Below, in pieces: positions 16,994-25,129 of a stretch of 32,571 nt of DNA; positions within the stretch are counted from its first letter, which is position 1; every line of letters begins with the position of its first letter. The translations under genes were made by a program, and so were the position numbers. Source of the stretch: CAZJJK01 sp964546285 (GTDB taxonomy: Bacteria; Spirochaetota; Spirochaetia; Treponematales; Breznakiellaceae); the NCBI GenBank assembly GCA_964546285.1, contig CAZJJK010000026.1:1-32571 (forward strand), read 5' to 3'. The notes under the pieces are model-generated. The model saw only the letters and a program-made list of their open reading frames with translations, was not told the origin of the DNA and did no database searches.

Positions 16994-17594
16994 TAACGGC
17001 CTCCTCGCCTAATAGAGCGCGCGCTAACTCTTCCCGGTTTTCCCGCAACAATTCATCGGCAAATTCGCCTAATCCGATGCGAATCCGGCAATCGCCGCAT
17101 TCAATAAAGAGAGAGGGCAGTTTCCCGGGATCAGGCTTTATCTTTTCTATCGTCCAGTCAGCTTCAGCGATACGATTATGGATCAGCGCCTTTATCTCCG
17201 CTTCCGTAAGGCCAGAGGATTCTATGCGTATCTTTCTACTCTGTATCACATTAATGCGGCGGTCCAATTCACGGCCCAAGAGGGCTAAGGCGCTGGTTCT
17301 GTCCAAAGCGCCCATATAATCGCGAACGGCCTTGGACAACAAGCTATTGGACCGTTCGGCCCTTAAGCGCCTTTTTTCCAACGGAAGACGCGCTTTTAGC
17401 TCGGTTCGGCGTTCAGCCGCCTTGCGCTCATAATTAGCCCGCAAAGCGTTTAAATCCGCCTCTATTCTTTCCTTCCATTCGTCTTCCGCCGCTTGCGCGC
17501 TTTGTTCCACCGTTTTTAATATCCGATCAGCCTTTTTACGAGCATCCTCCAGGATTTCCCGATCCAAGGCCTCGGTCGTGCGTATTTCTTCCAT
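16986..17594 (-). CDS. atpE: V-type ATPase subunit E (peripheral stalk)
   Basis: A protein of 202 residues. The N-terminal half is a charged coiled coil (LDREILEDARKKADRILKTVEQ and later KAAERRTELKARLPLEKRRLR), the C-terminal half a compact domain, as in peripheral-stalk E subunits that pair with the G/H helix. It lies 18 bases after the F subunit and overlaps the A subunit. Confidence 0.88.
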   Translation of the reverse strand: MEEIRTTEALDREILEDARKKADRILKTVEQSAQAAEDEWKERIEADLNALRANYERKAAERRTELKARLPLEKRRLRAERSNSLLSKAVRDYMGALDRTSALALLGRELDRRINVIQSRKIRIESSGLTEAEIKALIHNRIAEADWTIEKIKPDPGKLPSLFIECGDCRIRIGLGEFADELLRENREELARALLGEEAVND

Positions 17595-17612
17595 GCGCTT
17601 ACCCGTTCCGCG

Positions 17613-17957
17613 TCATACTTGAATACCGATAGCGTTGCGAATGGCTTCCACCAAGGTTTTACGGCCAGGAAGCCGTCCCTGCAAACCGGGGATTTCCACC
17701 ACCAGAGGGAATTCGCTTCCCAGCTGCCAATCCGTCAGCGTTTCGCCAAGATACTCGGCGATTTCTTCCGTAATGATCAGTATCCGAGGCCGCGGCCTAT
17801 CCGCTACAGGGAAGGCGGGCAAGGCAGCTTCCTCACCCAAGGTAATACCTCTAAAAGCCGCCAGAGCGTCGGCGCGGTCGTCCACGGCCACGCCTTCCAC
17901 GCCAACAAAACGGAAGGCGATAAGCAATTCCTCGGACCCGATAAAAAAATAATCCAA
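17613..17957 (-). CDS. atpF: V-type ATPase subunit F (central stalk)
   Basis: A protein of 114 residues; the family is about 100. The beginning FIGSEELLIAFRFVGVEG matches the start of F subunits (IGDxDTxxGFxLAGV). ILIITEEIAEYL in the middle and VVEIPG after it fit the small Rossmann-like fold. The start is a TTG at 17957, three bases after the atpK stop codon, with no good ribosome binding site; translation is probably coupled to atpK. Confidence 0.88.
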   Translation of the reverse strand: MDYFFIGSEELLIAFRFVGVEGVAVDDRADALAAFRGITLGEEAALPAFPVADRPRPRILIITEEIAEYLGETLTDWQLGSEFPLVVEIPGLQGRLPGRKTLVEAIRNAIGIQV

Positions 17958-17960
17958 AGG

Positions 17961-18281
17961 CTAGACCCAAAGTATAAACATAGCGACCAAGAAACCCCAA
18001 AGACAGATACCCTCAGCCAAACCAGCGTAAGGTAGCGCCTTACCGGCCAGTTCCGGGTTTTCGCTCATAGCGCCCATAGCGGCGGCGCCTATCCTGCCAA
18101 CCGCCAAGCCACCGGCTACACAAGAAATACCAACCGCTAAAGCCGCGGCGAAATATTTCCACGGGACCTGCTCCGCGGCGCTTGAGACGGCGCCTTCTTT
18201 AGCCGCGGCTTCTTGCGCGGGCGCGAAAACAGCCGCCGCGACAAAGAGTATAAAAGCGAGAAAAAGCATAGATCGTTTCAT
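17961..18281 (-). CDS. atpK: V-type ATPase subunit K (membrane ring proteolipid)
   Basis: A protein of 106 residues: an N-terminal signal-like hydrophobic segment (MLFLAFILFVAAAVFA), then two transmembrane helices, the first glycine-rich (FAAALAVGISCVAGGLAVG), joined by RIGAAAMGAMSENPELAG, and a second with Glu90 in GLAEGICLWGF, the ion-carrying carboxylate. It is a single-hairpin ring subunit with a cleavable leader, like the Thermus L subunit, not the four-helix K of Enterococcus. Glu90 is followed by Gly rather than the Ser/Thr typical of sodium-binding rings, which hints at protons; this is weak evidence. ATGA overlap with atpI. Confidence 0.93.
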   Translation of the reverse strand: MKRSMLFLAFILFVAAAVFAPAQEAAAKEGAVSSAAEQVPWKYFAAALAVGISCVAGGLAVGRIGAAAMGAMSENPELAGKALPYAGLAEGICLWGFLVAMFILWV

Positions 18282-20287
18282 GATTTAACCTCCCTACGGA
18301 ATCGGAACGGCGCGAATTCAACGCCCGTATCTGTGAAGAATTTGCTAAAAAACTCGTAATACTGTAAACGAACAACTTGAATGGCCACAATCAACCCTTC
18401 CAACAGGATGATTAGGGCGTTACCGATAACCATTACGATAAAGCCGAAAAAAGCGCCGGCCGGCGTGCCGCCCGCGATCATATCGGATAAGGCGAAAACG
18501 ATAAACGATAGGACCGCGTGCGAAAGGGCAAAGGCGCCGACTCGAAGAAAACTGACCGTATTGGATAAATAATAGGAGGTCGATTCAAGCACCTCAACAA
18601 AACCTTCCATAAAGGAGGCCATAAGACCATGCTCAAAAACGGGGCGACGGCCGGAAAATAAACGAAAAACCGAGGTCCCAAAAAAAAGACCAAAGACAGG
18701 CAGGCCAAGGCCGATATAATCCCACCAGGCAAAGCCGCCGCCCATCAAAATCCGAACGGCGATCCCAAGGGCATACCAAAACAATAAGGCGCCTGAAAGC
18801 CCCGTTTTAGCGAAAAACGCCTTTTCATAGCGTTTTAGTATTAAATTATTGACAATATTGATAATAAGCCCGATGGAATTTATTAATACGCCGATGCCGA
18901 TAGTAAAACCGAAAAAAGCGAACAACATTTCAACGCTGCCGGCTTCAGGCATAAGGTGCAAAACCCGGTCAACCGGATGCCCCGTTAGGAAGGCGGTGAC
19001 AAGACGGGTCGGCCGGATCAAGAGCGTGTCATTGGCGAACACCTCGCCATCCAGAAGCCCCATCAGCATAGACGCCGTACCCACCGCCATAAGCGGGGAA
19101 GCGAAACGCCGGAATCCGGCTAGTTTACGCAAACCGTGACGCGAGGCGGCCAGCCCCAGCATCAGCAGGACAAAGCCCTGCCCCACATCCCCAAACATCA
19201 GACCAAATAAAAGAGTAAAAGACAGGGCGACAAAGGGCGTTGGATCGATGGTGCCATATAACGGCGCGCCGTAAGAAAACACGACACGCTCAAAACCGCC
19301 CACAAAAGCGCCGTGATCCAAGGCGACGGGTACTTTTTCCTCGCCATCGCGAACGGAAACCAATTCGTTTGGCTCATAAGAACGAAGGGCCAAACGACCG
19401 TCGGTCAAACGCGCTAAATCATCGGCTAACCCGCGAACTGAGGCCGCCGCTACCCAGCCGGAAAGGCTATATGAGCTTTGAGTGGTCTGAAGATTCGCTT
19501 TAAGCTCGTTTACCGCCTGGGCCATAAGATAGGCTTCAACGAGCCGTTTAATGGTATCGGCGTATTCAGAGGTTAAGGCCTTTTTTTCCTCGGCGATATT
19601 CTCCAAGGTTTTTTTGGTCTGCTCAAGCTTATTATCCAAACTGGTCAAGAGCTCAGCGGGAACCCCCGCGAAGTCCGTTGGCACCGAAAGAGCCTCAAAC
19701 CCTATTTTTTTTAATTCGCTGTCCAAGGCAAAACGGCCTTTTTTTGAGGAAGCGGCTAAAATACGATCGTTATCGCCCAGCGGTACTATCACCGCGCGGT
19801 CGCCTAAGCTGTCGCTCAATTCCTCTCGGCGTTTTGGATCAAGCCGCCCTACCCTTAGGGTCAGATAGGAAAGATGCTCCAAATCGCCAAAGGGAGCCTT
19901 CAAACGGGCGAAAGCCCGCGCTTCCTGAGCCGCTTCCTCAACCTTACGCCCCTCGGCCAGCGCCGCTTCTTCCCTCTGGGCGCACAGGTCAACGCGGGAG
20001 GCAAGGCTACGCGCCAGGGCGTCATCGTCAGCCGTCGGTAGTTGGGACAGCTCCCCAGGCTCTTCCGGTAAGGCGACACCCAAATAAAGCGCCGCCCTTT
20101 TGACGTGTTCCAAAGAAGCTTCCGCCTTATTCCCAGAAGAACCCCCGTTATTTAGGTTTAGAGAAAAACCGTTATCGGGGAGAGACATATGCATAAGAGC
20201 CCGCTTGCCGACATACTCTATTACGGCATCAACATCTCGAGTTAAAACCGTTAACTCGATCCGTTTCATTTTTTTGGGACGGATCAT
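18278..20287 (-). CDS. atpI: V-type ATPase subunit I (membrane stator, a-subunit)
   Basis: A protein of 669 residues, typical for NtpI/AtpI. The N-terminal half is cytoplasmic with coiled coils (LDNKLEQTKKTLENIAEEKKAL) that contact the peripheral stalks. The C-terminal half has about seven or eight transmembrane helices from near residue 350 (FVALSFTLLFGLMFGDVGQG), including the conserved LFGLMFGDVGQG motif and the region YYLSNTVSFLRVGAFALSHA with the essential arginine. ATGA overlaps with both atpC and atpK. Confidence 0.95.
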   Translation of the reverse strand: MIRPKKMKRIELTVLTRDVDAVIEYVGKRALMHMSLPDNGFSLNLNNGGSSGNKAEASLEHVKRAALYLGVALPEEPGELSQLPTADDDALARSLASRVDLCAQREEAALAEGRKVEEAAQEARAFARLKAPFGDLEHLSYLTLRVGRLDPKRREELSDSLGDRAVIVPLGDNDRILAASSKKGRFALDSELKKIGFEALSVPTDFAGVPAELLTSLDNKLEQTKKTLENIAEEKKALTSEYADTIKRLVEAYLMAQAVNELKANLQTTQSSYSLSGWVAAASVRGLADDLARLTDGRLALRSYEPNELVSVRDGEEKVPVALDHGAFVGGFERVVFSYGAPLYGTIDPTPFVALSFTLLFGLMFGDVGQGFVLLMLGLAASRHGLRKLAGFRRFASPLMAVGTASMLMGLLDGEVFANDTLLIRPTRLVTAFLTGHPVDRVLHLMPEAGSVEMLFAFFGFTIGIGVLINSIGLIINIVNNLILKRYEKAFFAKTGLSGALLFWYALGIAVRILMGGGFAWWDYIGLGLPVFGLFFGTSVFRLFSGRRPVFEHGLMASFMEGFVEVLESTSYYLSNTVSFLRVGAFALSHAVLSFIVFALSDMIAGGTPAGAFFGFIVMVIGNALIILLEGLIVAIQVVRLQYYEFFSKFFTDTGVEFAPFRFRREVKS

Positions 20288-21288
20288 GCGCTAACCCCCA
20301 AAGCCGAATACACATCCTTAACGGACACCCCTATAGTTAAGCCCTCAGCCACGCTGGTTAGAAGGTCTTCCTCATACTGCAGCAAGCGAACGAAGGCGGC
20401 TAAACCGTCCAGCCCAAACGGATGAAATCTGAAACGAACGAGCGCGTTTTTATACAGATAGCGGGCGGCCGCGTTTTGGATATAACGGGGATCAATCGAC
20501 CAATACTCGCCCTGAACAGGTGGATTAAGCAGCTTAGCGTACGGCCATTTTGCCCATTCCTCCCTTTGATCTAGGGGGAAATTAACGCATTGCCGAGCCG
20601 CTGAGGTAAATTCAGCTTTTCTAGGGTCCGGGTTTATCAATCGCGCTTCCAATTCCTCCTCGCTTGAGCGATAGTACACGCGCAAACGCAGACTAGTCAT
20701 AACGTTCTTCAACGCCAATTCCTCAGCGATAAGAGCGGCGCAGGAATTCCTTTCCCGGCCAGGCAAGCGCGATATATCAGCCCATAAAGCCTTATAATAA
20801 GCGGCGTCTATAGCGTTCTCGGTTTCGCTTAATCGCGTGGAAGCGGCTGGCGCCTCAAAAACGGCGAATTCCGTATCCGCCACCATCGCCAGCCAATCCG
20901 GGTAGGCCGAAAAACGCACGGTGCCATATTCGCCCAGCGCGGTATAGGGCGGCGCGTTTTTTTTCCCGTCGGAAAGAGCGGCGAGGCAGGCTTTAACATC
21001 GGTATATTCATATACCCGCAATAAACGTATCAAAAAAGCGGGTGGCTTATTAAAAGCTTTTAGTATCTTGGCGATACGTTCAGCCGATCTATCAAACAAA
21101 CGTCGTTCAAAGCGCGTAGATAAGGGCCGCTCAGGTAAATCATCCGGCGTTTGGGGAAATATCAAATGATCCAGTTCGGACAAGCGCTTAATCCCTAATA
21201 GAGAGTTCACACGCGAAGAAAGATACGATTTCCCTATCAAAGCACAAGCCTTGGCGTACGCGTAAGAGCGTTCGCCGCTATCAGTCAC
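20284..21288 (-). CDS. atpC: V-type ATPase subunit C (AC39-like, rotor socket)
   Basis: Probably 334 residues from a GTG at 21288 with GAGG six bases upstream; an upstream TTG at 21303 is in frame but has no ribosome site. The chain is helical with features of the C/AC39 family: YAYAKACALIGKSYLSS near the start, DVKACLAAL, ALWADISRL, and ENVxxxxR-like LALKNVMTSLRLRVYYRS. It attaches the stalk to the membrane ring. It overlaps the small stalk gene before it by eight bases and the I subunit by four. Confidence 0.88.
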   Translation of the reverse strand: MTDSGERSYAYAKACALIGKSYLSSRVNSLLGIKRLSELDHLIFPQTPDDLPERPLSTRFERRLFDRSAERIAKILKAFNKPPAFLIRLLRVYEYTDVKACLAALSDGKKNAPPYTALGEYGTVRFSAYPDWLAMVADTEFAVFEAPAASTRLSETENAIDAAYYKALWADISRLPGRERNSCAALIAEELALKNVMTSLRLRVYYRSSEEELEARLINPDPRKAEFTSAARQCVNFPLDQREEWAKWPYAKLLNPPVQGEYWSIDPRYIQNAAARYLYKNALVRFRFHPFGLDGLAAFVRLLQYEEDLLTSVAEGLTIGVSVKDVYSALGVSA

Positions 21289-21595
21289 GACCAGCCTCGT
21301 CAACGACGCGCTTCATTACGGTTTGGAATTTGTCAATGAAAAGCTCGCGATGTTTAAGGTCCTGACGATAGGAAGCTAATTCGTCATCATGTTCGGCTAT
21401 GGCGGCGTCGGCTTCCTCTTGGTGGCGGAGCGCCATTTCATCACGGCGTTTAGCGAATAGCTGATCATATTTTACACGCAATTTCTTAGCGCGCTCAGCC
21501 GCTCGCCTATCCGCTTCAGCCTGAGCTTCGGCGACCAAAGTATAGGCCTTGCTTTCGACATCCAATAAATGGCTTACTATGTCGTCATCGTCCAT
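21281..21595 (-). CDS. V-type ATPase peripheral stalk subunit G/H (coiled coil)
   Basis: Probably 104 residues from the ATG at 21595; a TTG at 21637 would add 14 residues with a basic, unconserved sequence. Nearly the whole chain is one charged coiled coil (YTLVAEAQAEADRRAAERAKKL), the layout of G/H stalk subunits that wrap around subunit E. It is the first gene of the ATPase block, 94 bases after the PTS gene, and overlaps atpC. Confidence 0.8.
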   Translation of the reverse strand: MDDDDIVSHLLDVESKAYTLVAEAQAEADRRAAERAKKLRVKYDQLFAKRRDEMALRHQEEADAAIAEHDDELASYRQDLKHRELFIDKFQTVMKRVVDEAGRD

Positions 21596-21663
21596 ATCGG
21601 ACCACCGTTTTATCCACTGAAGCTGTACGCGACGCAAAAACCGCCAGCGTCCGAAAGTTTTAT

Positions 21664-21669
21664 ATCATA
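21664..21669 (-). promoter_or_regulatory. Possible -10 element for the V-ATPase operon
   Basis: TATGAT (five of six) followed by ATAAAA lies between the EIIA stop codon and the first ATPase gene, about 70 bases before its start. No good -35 is present at normal spacing (a TTGGAC lies 22 bases upstream), so the operon may also depend on read-through from secG or tpiA. Confidence 0.3.
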
Positions 21670-21688
21670 AGCGTATAGAAAAGCGTAC

Positions 21689-22162
21689 CTAGTCCAACGT
21701 TATTAGGACTTCCTCGTATTTCCGTATAATCTCATTGGCTGAACGCGCGTCCCGCTGGGCGACAAGGTCGGTGTAGAAACGCGGGTTGTCCAATAATTCA
21801 GCCAAGCGCTTTAAAAGCCGCAAATGATTTTCGGAATCCTTCTGAGGCGCTAGTAGCATAAAAACAAGGTATACCGGTTCGCCATCCAAGGCATCGTAAT
21901 CAATACCCTTTTTTGAAATACCGAGAACGCCACGAACGGAATCCACCGCGTTGGTTTTGCCATGCGGCAAGGCGATCCCCTTCTTTATGCCCGTGGACAT
22001 TTTAGCTTCTCGTTCGCGAAGCGCGGTTAGGATTTCATCCGAGGACCGGCTACCGCTGGAGCGGCAGTACAGGTCAACGAGTTCCTCAAAAACCTCGTCT
22101 TTATCCTCAGCTTCAAGGCCGACCTTTATAAAATCAACTGAAAAAGTCTCGTGCAGGAGCAT
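21689..22162 (-). CDS. PTS EIIA type-2 / PtsN-like protein
   Basis: A protein of 157 residues. It is a single EIIA domain of the fructose/mannitol/PtsN family with the phosphorylated His67 in GIALPHGKT, preceded by LTALREREAKMSTGIKKG. No EIIB or EIIC domain is attached or nearby. Treponemes are known to have soluble PTS proteins (EI, HPr, HprK, PtsN) without sugar permeases, so a regulatory role is likely. It follows secG by 14 bases, with a weak ribosome site, and precedes the ATPase block. It could link carbon flux to pump expression; that is inference. Confidence 0.9.
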   Translation of the reverse strand: MLLHETFSVDFIKVGLEAEDKDEVFEELVDLYCRSSGSRSSDEILTALREREAKMSTGIKKGIALPHGKTNAVDSVRGVLGISKKGIDYDALDGEPVYLVFMLLAPQKDSENHLRLLKRLAELLDNPRFYTDLVAQRDARSANEIIRKYEEVLITLD

Positions 22163-22176
22163 CGCGTTTTATCCGC

Positions 22177-22548
22177 TTATTCGGCGGCCGGAGCCGATTC
22201 ACCAAGTGGAGCGGCAGGAGCCTCAAGCTCGTCAGTATTGGCTTCATCTACCCACCAATCGCTATCAACCTCAGTCTTAAGTTGCTGAGCGGCGGCTTCA
22301 ACGCCAGTATCCTTCGGCGTCCGATTAACCAGCGCTAAAGCGAAAGTGGTAACCAGGAAAATAGTCCCTAAAATATAGGTTGTTTTAGTAAGCACATTCC
22401 CAGAACGCGAGCCGAAGGCGGAATTGGAGCCGCCCGCGAAAAGACCGCCTAAACTATCGCCTTCCTCGTTCTGGATAAGCACCATGAGAATAAGCAAAAT
22501 ACACGAAATGACGAAAACGACTAATAACAATATTCCTAAGAAACCCAT
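22177..22548 (-). CDS. secG: Preprotein translocase subunit SecG
   Basis: A protein of 123 residues with AGGAG seven bases before the ATG. Two transmembrane helices (about 3-25 and 54-76) flank the conserved loop LMVLIQNEEGDSLGGLF and GGSNSAFGSRSGNVLTKTT, which is diagnostic of SecG. An acidic Ala/Pro/Glu-rich tail of about 40 residues follows the second helix. SecG assists SecYE-dependent protein export. It has its own promoter and lies 146 bases after tpiA. Confidence 0.95.
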   Translation of the reverse strand: MGFLGILLLVVFVISCILLILMVLIQNEEGDSLGGLFAGGSNSAFGSRSGNVLTKTTYILGTIFLVTTFALALVNRTPKDTGVEAAAQQLKTEVDSDWWVDEANTDELEAPAAPLGESAPAAE

Positions 22549-22606
22549 TATATGCTCCTGGCTACTCTAGTAGACGCGGGACTTGCGGCCGCGAACGCTT
22601 CAGACG

Positions 22607-22635
22607 ATTCTAGCGAAGCGCCGCCATTTGTTCAA
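22607..22635 (-). promoter_or_regulatory. Sigma-70-type promoter of secG
   Basis: On the minus strand TTGAAC (22635-22630), 17 bases, and TAGAAT (22612-22607; five of six consensus). The start of transcription would be near 22600, giving a leader of about 50 bases. Confidence 0.55.
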
Positions 22636-22694
22636 TAAGCGCGAAGGCCGGTTTAGCCCTAAGCCAATTGATCAAGCCGAACGCCGAAAAAGGC

Positions 22695-23444
22695 TTAATC
22701 GAATTTAGCGATAGGGACAAAGGTTTCGGCCTTAAGCGCGGCGCCGCCGACTAGAGCGCCATCGATATTCGGTTTCGCCATCAATTGCGCGACATTATCC
22801 GGCTTCACCGAGCCGCCGTATTGGATAATGATGGCCTCGGCCGCCGCTTGGCTATACAGTTTGGCGATAACGCTCCTAATATACGCGTGCACCGCGTCGG
22901 CATCCTCCGGGGTAGCGGTCTTTCCGGTACCGATAGCCCAAACCGGCTCATAAGCGATGGTTATACGCGTTAAGTCGCTCTCAGCCACGCCAGAAAGTCC
23001 CTTTAGCGTCTGGCGTTCGCACACGGCTTCCGCTTGCCCCGCTTCACGCTCATCCAAGGTCTCGCCAACGCAAAGGATTAGGTCCAGACCATGCTTTAGG
23101 GCTAATAGAACCTTTTTATTGATCAGCTCGTCATCTTCTTTATACACATGCCGACGTTCACTGTGTCCAAGGATCACCAGCTTGACGCCAAGATCTTTAA
23201 GCTGGAGAACGGAAACCTCGCCGGTATGCGCGCCCCGCTCTTCCGCCGCCATGTTTTGAGCGCCAAGTTCGATATTAGTCCCCGCGACGACAGCTCCTAC
23301 CGTTTCTAAAGCGGTAAACGACGGCGCGACCAAATAGCGATGCTTAGCGCCTTTCAGCTCAGCGACAAGAGCCTTAGCTAATTCCGCCCCTTCAGCCCGG
23401 GTATTATGCATTTTCCAGTTTCCAGCCATAAAATAGCGTCTCAC
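22695..23444 (-). CDS. tpiA: Triosephosphate isomerase
   Basis: A protein of 249 residues, the normal length. The start is a GTG at 23444 with GGAGG five bases upstream and begins (V/M)RRYFMAGNWKMH; the open frame further upstream has no similarity. Catalytic residues are Lys11 (NWKM), His94 (LGHSERR) and Glu166 (AYEPVWAIGTG), and the phosphate loop IQYGGSV and GGAAL are present. It interconverts dihydroxyacetone phosphate and glyceraldehyde-3-phosphate, feeding gap and pgk, which lie 4-6 kb upstream on the same strand. Confidence 0.97.
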   Translation of the reverse strand: MRRYFMAGNWKMHNTRAEGAELAKALVAELKGAKHRYLVAPSFTALETVGAVVAGTNIELGAQNMAAEERGAHTGEVSVLQLKDLGVKLVILGHSERRHVYKEDDELINKKVLLALKHGLDLILCVGETLDEREAGQAEAVCERQTLKGLSGVAESDLTRITIAYEPVWAIGTGKTATPEDADAVHAYIRSVIAKLYSQAAAEAIIIQYGGSVKPDNVAQLMAKPNIDGALVGGAALKAETFVPIAKFD

Positions 23445-23459
23445 AAGGACCTCCCCTAC

Positions 23460-23489
23460 TCTATACGATACATACGAAGCTTTTATCAA
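23460..23489 (-). promoter_or_regulatory. Promoter of tpiA
   Basis: On the minus strand TTGATA (23489-23484; five of six) and TATAGA (23465-23460; four of six) with an 18-base spacer. It is close to the start (GTG at 23444), leaving room only for the ribosome binding site. The 287-base gap upstream also contains an AT-rich stretch (23645-23675, with TATATAATAT) that may hold another promoter. Confidence 0.5.
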
Positions 23490-23705
23490 AAAGCGTTTCG
23501 CTGTGAACAAGCGCGCAGTGTACACGCCGAAGCCCAAAATCGAACTTAAAGCTCCATACGCGATATTACCCATCAGCCGGGAGCGTGACAAGAACGTTTA
23601 ACGATAAAAACGCCAGAAGAGTCAGCAAGCCCCGCCGCGGTAGGTATTATCTCTATATAATATCGATATATAAAACACGTTTTTGTCCGACTAAAAGGTT
23701 CGCCT

Positions 23706-23733
23706 CAAAAAGCGAAAAGCCGTTAAAGCGGCT
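23706..23733 (-). terminator. Intrinsic terminator of the PIN-PhoH gene
   Basis: On the minus strand AGCCG-CTTTAA-CGGCT forms a short stem at the stop codon, followed by TTTTCGCTTTTT. The stem is only five base pairs but the T-tract is good. Confidence 0.55.
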
Positions 23734-25027
23734 ACAGCAACTCCGCCGCCAGCTCCGCCAAGGTGCTTCGTTCCGTCTTTTTCAAAGCGATATGGCCAAA
23801 CAGCGAGCGCCCCTTAAAAGCTTCAACCAAGTACGATAAGCCATTGGAATTCGCGTCCAGATACATATTGTCTATTTGCTGAGGGTCACCGGTTAAAACC
23901 ACTTTAGACCCAGCTCCAGCCCGGCTGACAATGGTTTTTACTTCATGAGGCGTCAAATTCTGGGCCTCGTCTATCAGGATGTATTGGTTTGGCAAAGATC
24001 GGCCCCGAATAAAGGTAACCGCTTCCACTTCCAAGGTTCTGTCCTTTATCAGCTGGTCTATCGCCCGAGCGGCCGGCTTTTTATCGCTGGTGAACAGCAA
24101 TTCCAGATTGTCAAAGATGGGCTGCATCCAGTTCGATAGCTTAGCCAGCTTTTCCCCTGGCAAGAAACCAATATCTTTACCAAGCGGCACTATCGGCCGT
24201 GAAACCAGGATTCGGGCATAACGTTTCTCGTCCAGCGTTTTCCGCAGGGCGGCGGCTAAGGCCAACAGCGTTTTCCCGGTACCGGCTCAGCCTACCAGAG
24301 TCACGCAAGAAACATCATCGTCCAAAAGCAGATCCAAGGCCGCGGCCTGCGGCGCATTAAGCGGTTTAATGCCAAAGGCGCTGACCGCGTCATCCACCAG
24401 GAACAAGCGATCACGATGAAAACGCCCTAAAAGTGTACTCGTGCCGTTTTTTTCAGACAACTGAATATATTCATTATCATGGAGACGTTCCTTCCATGGG
24501 GCTTCTCCCTCCGCGGTTAAGCTATCCAAAAAGCCGGTGTCCACCTCAGCTTCGCGGTAGCCCTGATAGAGCCTTGAGGCGTCCACCTTTTGTTTTTCGT
24601 AGTCTACCGCCTTAAGTCCGAGCGCTCTGGCTTTTACCCTGGCGTTAATATCCTTTGAAACGAAGAAAACAACGCGCCCAGCCGCTTGAAGAGCGTAGGC
24701 CTGAAGCAGGATACGGTTATCATTGCGATCCAAGGGTAATTCAGCGTTGTCAACGGTTGGCGAATCAAGCGGTATACGGAGTATGGAACCGTTGTCCAGC
24801 TTAGCGCCAGTCTGTACATCGCCCCCTTTCACAATGGAGTCTAATTCGCGTATCGCCTTCCTAGCGCTTCGTCCGCGCTGGTCAGGATACGCTTTCAGCT
24901 TGTCCAATTCCTCAAGCACGGTGAGCGGCACGACAATCTCGGTATCGCGGAAAGAATGAAGAGCCTCGGGATTATGAATAAGTACGTTTGTATCGATTAC
25001 AAAGAGCTTCGCGCTGTCCGTCGCCAT
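23732..25027 (-). pseudogene. PIN-domain/PhoH ATPase interrupted by an in-frame TGA in Walker A
   Basis: Both parts are in one reading frame, 432 codons long including the stops, the normal size of PhoH2/YlaK-type proteins. Residues 1-145 are a PIN domain with acidic residues Asp12 (VIDTNVLI), Glu40, Asp103 (NDNRIL) and Asp126 (SKDINAR). The PhoH ATPase domain starts near 218 and has Walker B ILIDEAQN and VLTGDPQQID. Codon 247 (24287-24289) is TGA, inside the P-loop: LVG-stop-AGTGKT, where family members have a normal residue. A single CGA, GGA or TCA to TGA change would explain it. Nothing else is damaged and the rest is intact to a normal end, so this is a recent mutation, a sequencing error, or read-through. 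TGA is used as a normal stop elsewhere here. Initiation downstream would lack the P-loop. Confidence 0.8.
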
Positions 25028-25033
25028 GCCTAC

Positions 25034-25063
25034 ACTGTAGCGCTATAGGAATAGACGAGGCAA
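25034..25063 (-). promoter_or_regulatory. Possible promoter of the PIN-PhoH gene, near-leaderless
   Basis: On the minus strand TTGCCT (25063-25058), 18 bases, TACAGT (25039-25034), then six bases to the ATG at 25027. Both boxes match consensus at four of six positions. No Shine-Dalgarno sequence precedes this start. Confidence 0.35.
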
Positions 25064-25129
25064 GACCCTTAGTGTTCCGAAGCTTTGATATAGCGTCAGG
25101 TGCCCCCGATACGCCTCCCCTCGGCTACG

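Noticed and set aside
23585..23839. Plus-strand frame across the gap between tpiA and the PhoH gene
   Set aside because: It is very basic, without a ribosome site or recognisable domain, and half of it is antisense to the PhoH gene.
24287..24289. TGA read as selenocysteine or tryptophan
   Set aside because: TGA closes many genes here (ATGA overlaps at atpI, atpC, atpA, atpD), so the code is standard. A P-loop variable position is not a known Sec site and no SECIS-like hairpin was evident.
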